Shown here piece after piece: positions 60,005 through 64,000 of a DNA stretch of 64,000 nucleotides. The notes beneath the pieces were generated by a model. It did no database searches. It saw only the letters and a program-made list of their open reading frames with translations, and had not been told where the DNA came from. Position numbers and translations under genes: made by a program. This DNA comes from Ischnura elegans (Eukaryota; Arthropoda; Insecta; Odonata; Coenagrionidae), in contig NC_060253.1 in NCBI RefSeq assembly GCF_921293095.1, positions 77,971,992 to 78,035,991 on the forward strand, written 5' to 3'. Each line of letters begins with the position of its first letter. Positions within the stretch are counted from its first letter, which is position 1.

Positions 60005-60181
60005 CTTTTCCCAGCATTCATACTTAGCCGCCGCGTTTTCGCGCGCTTGTAAACTTTAACTTTTCATTTAATCGCGAAAAATAGAATTCGTCATTTAAAC
60101 ATCTAAAAGCGTGAAATACGTACTCCAGGAGTAATAATCTTTCGATTTAGGCAATAAAAAGTAATAGGAAACCACCCTATT
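60005..60181. repeat. End fragment of the AATAGGGTGGTTTCC element, reverse orientation
   Basis: Read from 60181 leftwards on the minus strand it matches 6341-6520 closely ('aatagggtggtttcc', 'ttactcctggagtacgtatt', 'agcgcgcgaaaacgc', 'gtatgaatgc'). Similarity stops near 59985, so only one end of the element is present. Confidence 0.75.
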
Positions 60182-60213
60182 ATTCACGAAAAAAATAGAC
60201 GTATCGGCCTTCC

Positions 60214-60517
60214 CAGGGGCGCAGCTAGGAATTTATGCTAGGGGGGGTTTTAGGCGCAACTAATACCTACGGGTATGGGGTATGCATGCCCACCGGGATA
60301 AGCAGGAGTCGCGGGAGGCCCGCTAAGAAAATTTATATGAATAATGGTTCAAAATTTTCGAGTTTTACGGCTTTCTTAGGGATATTTGATTAATACTAAC
60401 ACTATTCTATAAGTAATACTGATCCAATCAATTAAAATGGATTAAACTTAAAAATTTCTCTGAGCTCTGGGAGGGGGGGGGGTTTATCCCCCAAAACCCC
60501 CCCTCGCTGCGCCACTG
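60214..60517. mobile_element. hAT-type MITE (304 bp)
   Basis: The ends are CAGGGGCGCAGCTAGG and, on the other strand, CAGTGGCGCAGCGAGG. A perfect 8-bp duplication ggccttcc flanks it (60206-60213 and 60518-60525). It is the best preserved copy of the family nested in both Helitron copies (9376-11373 and 13010-13298), in the opposite orientation. Confidence 0.9.
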
Positions 60518-61424
60518 GGCCTTCCTGCCGAGGTATGAACAGATTGGATAAGATATTCATAGTCAACATAACTTTATCAAAAATATCACTAATCGTTAGA
60601 GAAATGTTTCCAGCGGCATTGAAAATAAAGAATATTGCCTAGCACGTGAGATGTTGAGAATAGGGTTTGAAGGAAATACGAGCGAAGATAATGTAGATAG
60701 GGGAGACATATATCATGGATTCTTTCAAGAGGAGGCAATTAAGAACTGTTAGCAAGTGAAGAAGCAAGTGAAGAAGAGAGCATGCACCCATTTAACCGAG
60801 GTCAACCACATTTTTCTGGGACGCGACCCGATCGTATATCCAACCATCCCTCATGCAATACGATCCTCATGTGCTCCAAGAAATAAATGGCTGAAAGATG
60901 GATGAAGAGAACGAGCAAAAGCTGAGTCTACCATGAATGGTGTGAATGAAAACATGTGCCTCCTGGAATTACTGTCTAGCCTTCTCTCTACATGCAATAT
61001 GCCTTTTGCTTCATATACAGAAAGTGTATTTTTCGTTTTTCCCCAATTACCTACCCGCACAACTCATGATTTTCGAGAATAAGTAGAAATAAATTTGAGA
61101 CTGGCCTGGATGAAGGAAATGAGGATATGCTATCACTTCACTATTCAAATTGCAGCCCAATAACTAGTCATAAATCCTCAAAGATGATAAGTCAAGCATA
61201 AAAATGTGTCGAGAGACGAAAAAAGTACAGAAAGTACCTCCTGCAAACGAGACACTTTAGGGATAAGCTGTATAATTGGAGTAAAACAAAAGAAATTAAT
61301 CGACTGCAAGTCCTGACGATAGTAGGTATTCATTTTATTCGTAACTATATATAACGCACACGATCTTTTTTTCCTTCCCCTGAGTGATAGCTACAGCGAT
61401 AGCTTATTACTGACCAGAAAAATG

Positions 61425-61700
61425 ATCGCTCGATCTATTATTTTATGAATCACACTGTAATTCCCACTGTCTTTTTTTCAATCGCTTATTCCGCCACTTT
61501 CCGTAAATGCAGTCGTCGCTCAATTAAAAGCCAAGCATGGTGTTACAATCGATGTTATCGGGCATGCGTTCTGATTGGCTGAAGGACGGAGCCAGCGATG
61601 GTTTCAGCGACGGAAAAAAAGGACGAGCCGAGTGATGATAAAAGGGATGGGATCCCTTTTATCATCACTCGAGACTTTTGAGAAGAGAATTTTTACTGGA
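61425..61700. repeat. Decayed relative of the 48557 Harbinger MITE, with a 20-bp perfect palindrome
   Basis: 'tttatgaatcacactgtaa', 'tctgattggctgaaggacgg' and 'tttcagcgacggaaaaa' followed by 'gagtgatga' match the interior of 48557-49015. Both ends are lost. At 61629-61671 there is a perfect hairpin: 20-bp arms (starting cgagtgatgataaaagg) around ggg. Confidence 0.65.
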
Positions 61701-61889
61701 AAATCAATTGCGCCGTAACACGATTGAAAGTGTACGAGTACATATGTGTATTTGTGCTATGGTCCTGTGCTGCATGAAACGATCCATACATGGTGGGAGC
61801 TAGCAATGCCTGCACGCAGATGAACCTGTTATTCATCACCTTTCGACAACCAGGAAGATGTACCATCGACACACAGCGTATATCATGAT

Positions 61890-62364
61890 TAGAGATGCGT
61901 GAAAATCGCAAATGCGATAAATGCGATATAGATGCGATGCGCGCAAATAAATGCAACATAGATGCGATGACTGGACTTTTATGATATTTTTACGCAAATT
62001 TGCCTTTTCGACGGCAAAATTCGTACATTTTGTGCCGAGCGCAGTGTAAATGCTCCGCCAACACAATACACCGCATGTGAGCGACTGGCCAGCTGCTAGT
62101 TGGCTGGGACTCTACGTGGCCGCGAACTACAAGTGGGCCCGGGCAAGCTACACCTCCGCCTCTATATGTCCTATTCCTTAATTTATTATTATTCTAAAGA
62201 ATTTATTTAAAATATTCTGTATTTTTTCATGTAACTGTGTTTCACTACATTTTATCGTCATCTACCTCATTATGAAAATAAAAAATGGACGCTACAAAAT
62301 GCGATAAACTGTTATTGAAAGTGCGATAAAATAAAAATGAAAGTGCGATTTTCACGTATCTCTA
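61890..62364. mobile_element. hAT-type MITE, TAGAGATGCG family (475 bp)
   Basis: The ends are TAGAGATGCGTGAAAATCGC and, on the other strand, TAGAGATACGTGAAAATCGC. An 8-bp duplication atcatgat, itself palindromic, is at 61882-61889 and 62365-62372. 'TAGAGATG' ends with an 8-bp duplication are a known hAT pattern. The interior repeats 'aatgcgata' near the left end and has no coding region. Confidence 0.9.
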
Positions 62365-63185
62365 ATCATGATGTTTGTACTTGAAAAAACATCCCATGTC
62401 TAACACACTTGAGGTTAGGTCGAACGGTATTATGTATTGAAATAGTTTTGAAATACAAGTTAGTTGCACTTTTCCCAATTTTTTTAAATTCGTTAGACTC
62501 GTTTCGGCTCACAGAGACATCATACGGTACAAGACATCACGATACATGGGAACATCACATTTATGCATTTGAGGAAGAGGTGGGAGAGAAGTATGATGCT
62601 CTCATGCACTGTGATGTCTTGTAGTAGATAATAGCTCTGTAAGCCGATACGCTTACTTCGCATTAAAATAGTTGTGTGCAAGTGCAACTACCTTTTTTAA
62701 AAAAAAAATACGTCGAATTTACACTACGTTACGCCCGAACCGGCTGAATTTATTAGATGTAATATGCAGCTGTAGGAACACGGCAGGCAGTAGAGAATTC
62801 CCCTGGGAGTCGTGAGAATTTTTGTTGGAAGTTATCTGTTTCGCATTGACACAGTTTTCACACTTACAAATCGGTCTTCTATACATAGTCTGACACAAAG
62901 ACTCGCGTCTGGCCTGACATGTGTCACGCTGTGTACCTCTGCGCACGCTTCGCCAACACGTCTCGCGGGAGAATGGAGCAATATAAACGTTAACGTCGGA
63001 ATAGACAGGGAGACTTTTCCCTCCTTTTTTCCTCTATTCTTCCAGCACCAGACACGTCCCCCCCCCCCTCCTGAGTGTCTCCATGAACTTTTTGAGCAAA
63101 CTTCTCAACCCTCGACTCGACCACTGCACCGTAAACTCCGTCCATGCGAAGGACCGTAAATTACGACCCGCCACCGAGGCCATGG

Positions 63186-63775
63186 CTTCTAAATAGCGTA
63201 ACGCACAGGGCCAACCTCTCTTCTATTTACGACTTCTCGCGACTAGACTGGTGCCCGTATTCGTACCATTCCTTGGGGACATGATGCGGAAACAGAGTTT
63301 AAATGCGATTTTTCTGTTGAGATCTAAACAACGGGAAATTCTGGGGAGATAATCGTCGTACTTTATTTCATGAAGAAGGGGAACAGGGTGTTAATTATGG
63401 TTCTTTTATTGCAACTGGTTTGGTGCAGCTGAAATTACCTAGCCGTAAGAAAATAGTAGAAAACAAACGTAACATTGCTATACGTAACAAACTTAAAACG
63501 ATGTCGCTAATTTCTTAGCTAACTTAAGTACGCGATCATTAGTAATAAAGTGCCTTCTAAATAGCGTAATGCATTGGGCCAACCTCTCTTTTTTTACGAA
63601 TTCCCGCACTTATTGTGCTCAGGGACATGATTTGAAAAGAGGGCTTGAATTCAATTTTTCTGTTGGGCTCTATGCAATGGGTAATTGTGTGAAAAAAATC
63701 ATTGCGCTTCATTTCATTATTAGGGAGAAGAGGGTGTTTATTCCCGTTCTTTTATTGCTAATGGTTGGCTACATC
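63186..63775 (+). repeat. Two diverged copies of a ~235-bp unit in direct orientation
   Basis: 63186-63422 and 63553-63775 share 'cttctaaatagcgtaa', 'gggccaacctctctt', 'ggggacatgat'/'agggacatgat', 'tttttctgttg' and 'gttcttttattgc'. The offset is about 367 bp. 63850-63945 then resembles 44390-44480. Probably pieces of one retroelement family; class unknown. Confidence 0.6.
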
Positions 63776-64000
63776 TATTAGGGTAGTATGTAGATGTAAA
63801 TGAAGCCGTGGCCCCCTCGGCGGCTTTAGTGAAGACCAAGCTAACGCCGACACCGGGTTTCCATCCACCCTTCTTTTCTTCCTTAACCAGCCTTACGGTA
63901 CAGACGACTTTAATTGTAGGTCGCTTCCTCCAAACCTCCGCCGCGCCACTGACACATTGAGATGAAATTTTCAGTTGAAACGACGAAAAATAACGGCAAG

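Larger units (their letters stand above)
52385..64000 (+). other. APCDD1-like intron 2 (continues off the right edge)
   Basis: No continuation of the APCDD1 reading frame (a CEVR..GPEF-type exon) is found up to 64000, so this is taken as intron. It contains the mobile elements listed separately. Stretches without identified features: 52390-53820, 54970-60000 and 62370-63180. A minus-strand frame at 54194-54555 is Ser/Ala-rich and open but has no splice support, and 55340-55670 is GC-rich with no known product. Confidence 0.4.

Noticed and set aside
1..64000. CRISPR array, operon, riboswitch or rRNA
   Set aside because: No regularly spaced repeats, ribosomal sequence or bacterial gene order; the window is eukaryotic.

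Overview
The window looks like AT-rich, repeat-laden nuclear DNA from an arthropod, most likely an insect. It has consensus GT..AG splice sites, short coding exons far apart, canonical Helitron, Merlin, hAT, Harbinger-type and Tigger elements, a jockey-like LINE, a tRNA-derived SINE, and the 'CCCTGCGAGCC' repeat common in insects. I cannot name the species. Nothing suggests a prokaryote, an operon or a CRISPR array.

Host genes are sparse. (1) At 1947-2068 (+) lies the last coding exon of a Golgi Ca2+/Mn2+ pump (SPCA, ATP2C1/SPoCk type). Its upstream intron fills 1-1946 and holds a decayed Tigger transposase; a probable 3' UTR follows. (2) At 29698-29794 and 52111-52384 (+) lie what look like the first two coding exons of an APCDD1-like Wnt inhibitor. 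They join in phase (G|GT) across a 22.3-kb intron, giving an Arg-rich N-terminus, a hydrophobic signal segment, a Gly/Ala linker and the start of the first APCDD1 domain. Exon 3 is beyond the window. (3) At 26881-27016 (-) there is a candidate start-codon exon of an unidentified gene reading away from APCDD1, with a GC-rich block at 28.2-28.65 kb between the two.

The most structured region is 8845-14437. Two Helitron copies lie head to tail on the minus strand, bounded by TC..CTAG ends and inserted between A and T. Each copy carries the wreck of a PIF1-type Helitron helicase and the same internal hAT-type MITE with an 8-bp target duplication. In copy 1 only, a complete Merlin element (9463-11171) sits inside that MITE. 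It has 24-bp perfect terminal inverted repeats, a perfect 8-bp duplication, and an open 327-codon DDE transposase with D156, D218 and E256. The second Helitron copy preserves the unoccupied Merlin target site. Within Merlin, a 314-bp block covering the start of the transposase gene has been duplicated in tandem very recently.

The rest is mostly non-coding: intergenic and intronic DNA with non-autonomous elements whose ends and target duplications can be read directly (hAT type at 4155, 16025, 60214 and 61890; TWA-target Harbinger type at 22171, 32045 with 32182 nested inside it, 48557 and 54735). It also holds decayed coding relics (7550-8420, 18340-19370, 38425-38748), direct repeats, and long hairpins at 36761-36940 and 49898-49956 that could be fold-back elements or hairpin-RNA loci. 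Calls rest on reading the sequence and remembered family signatures; no database search was possible.
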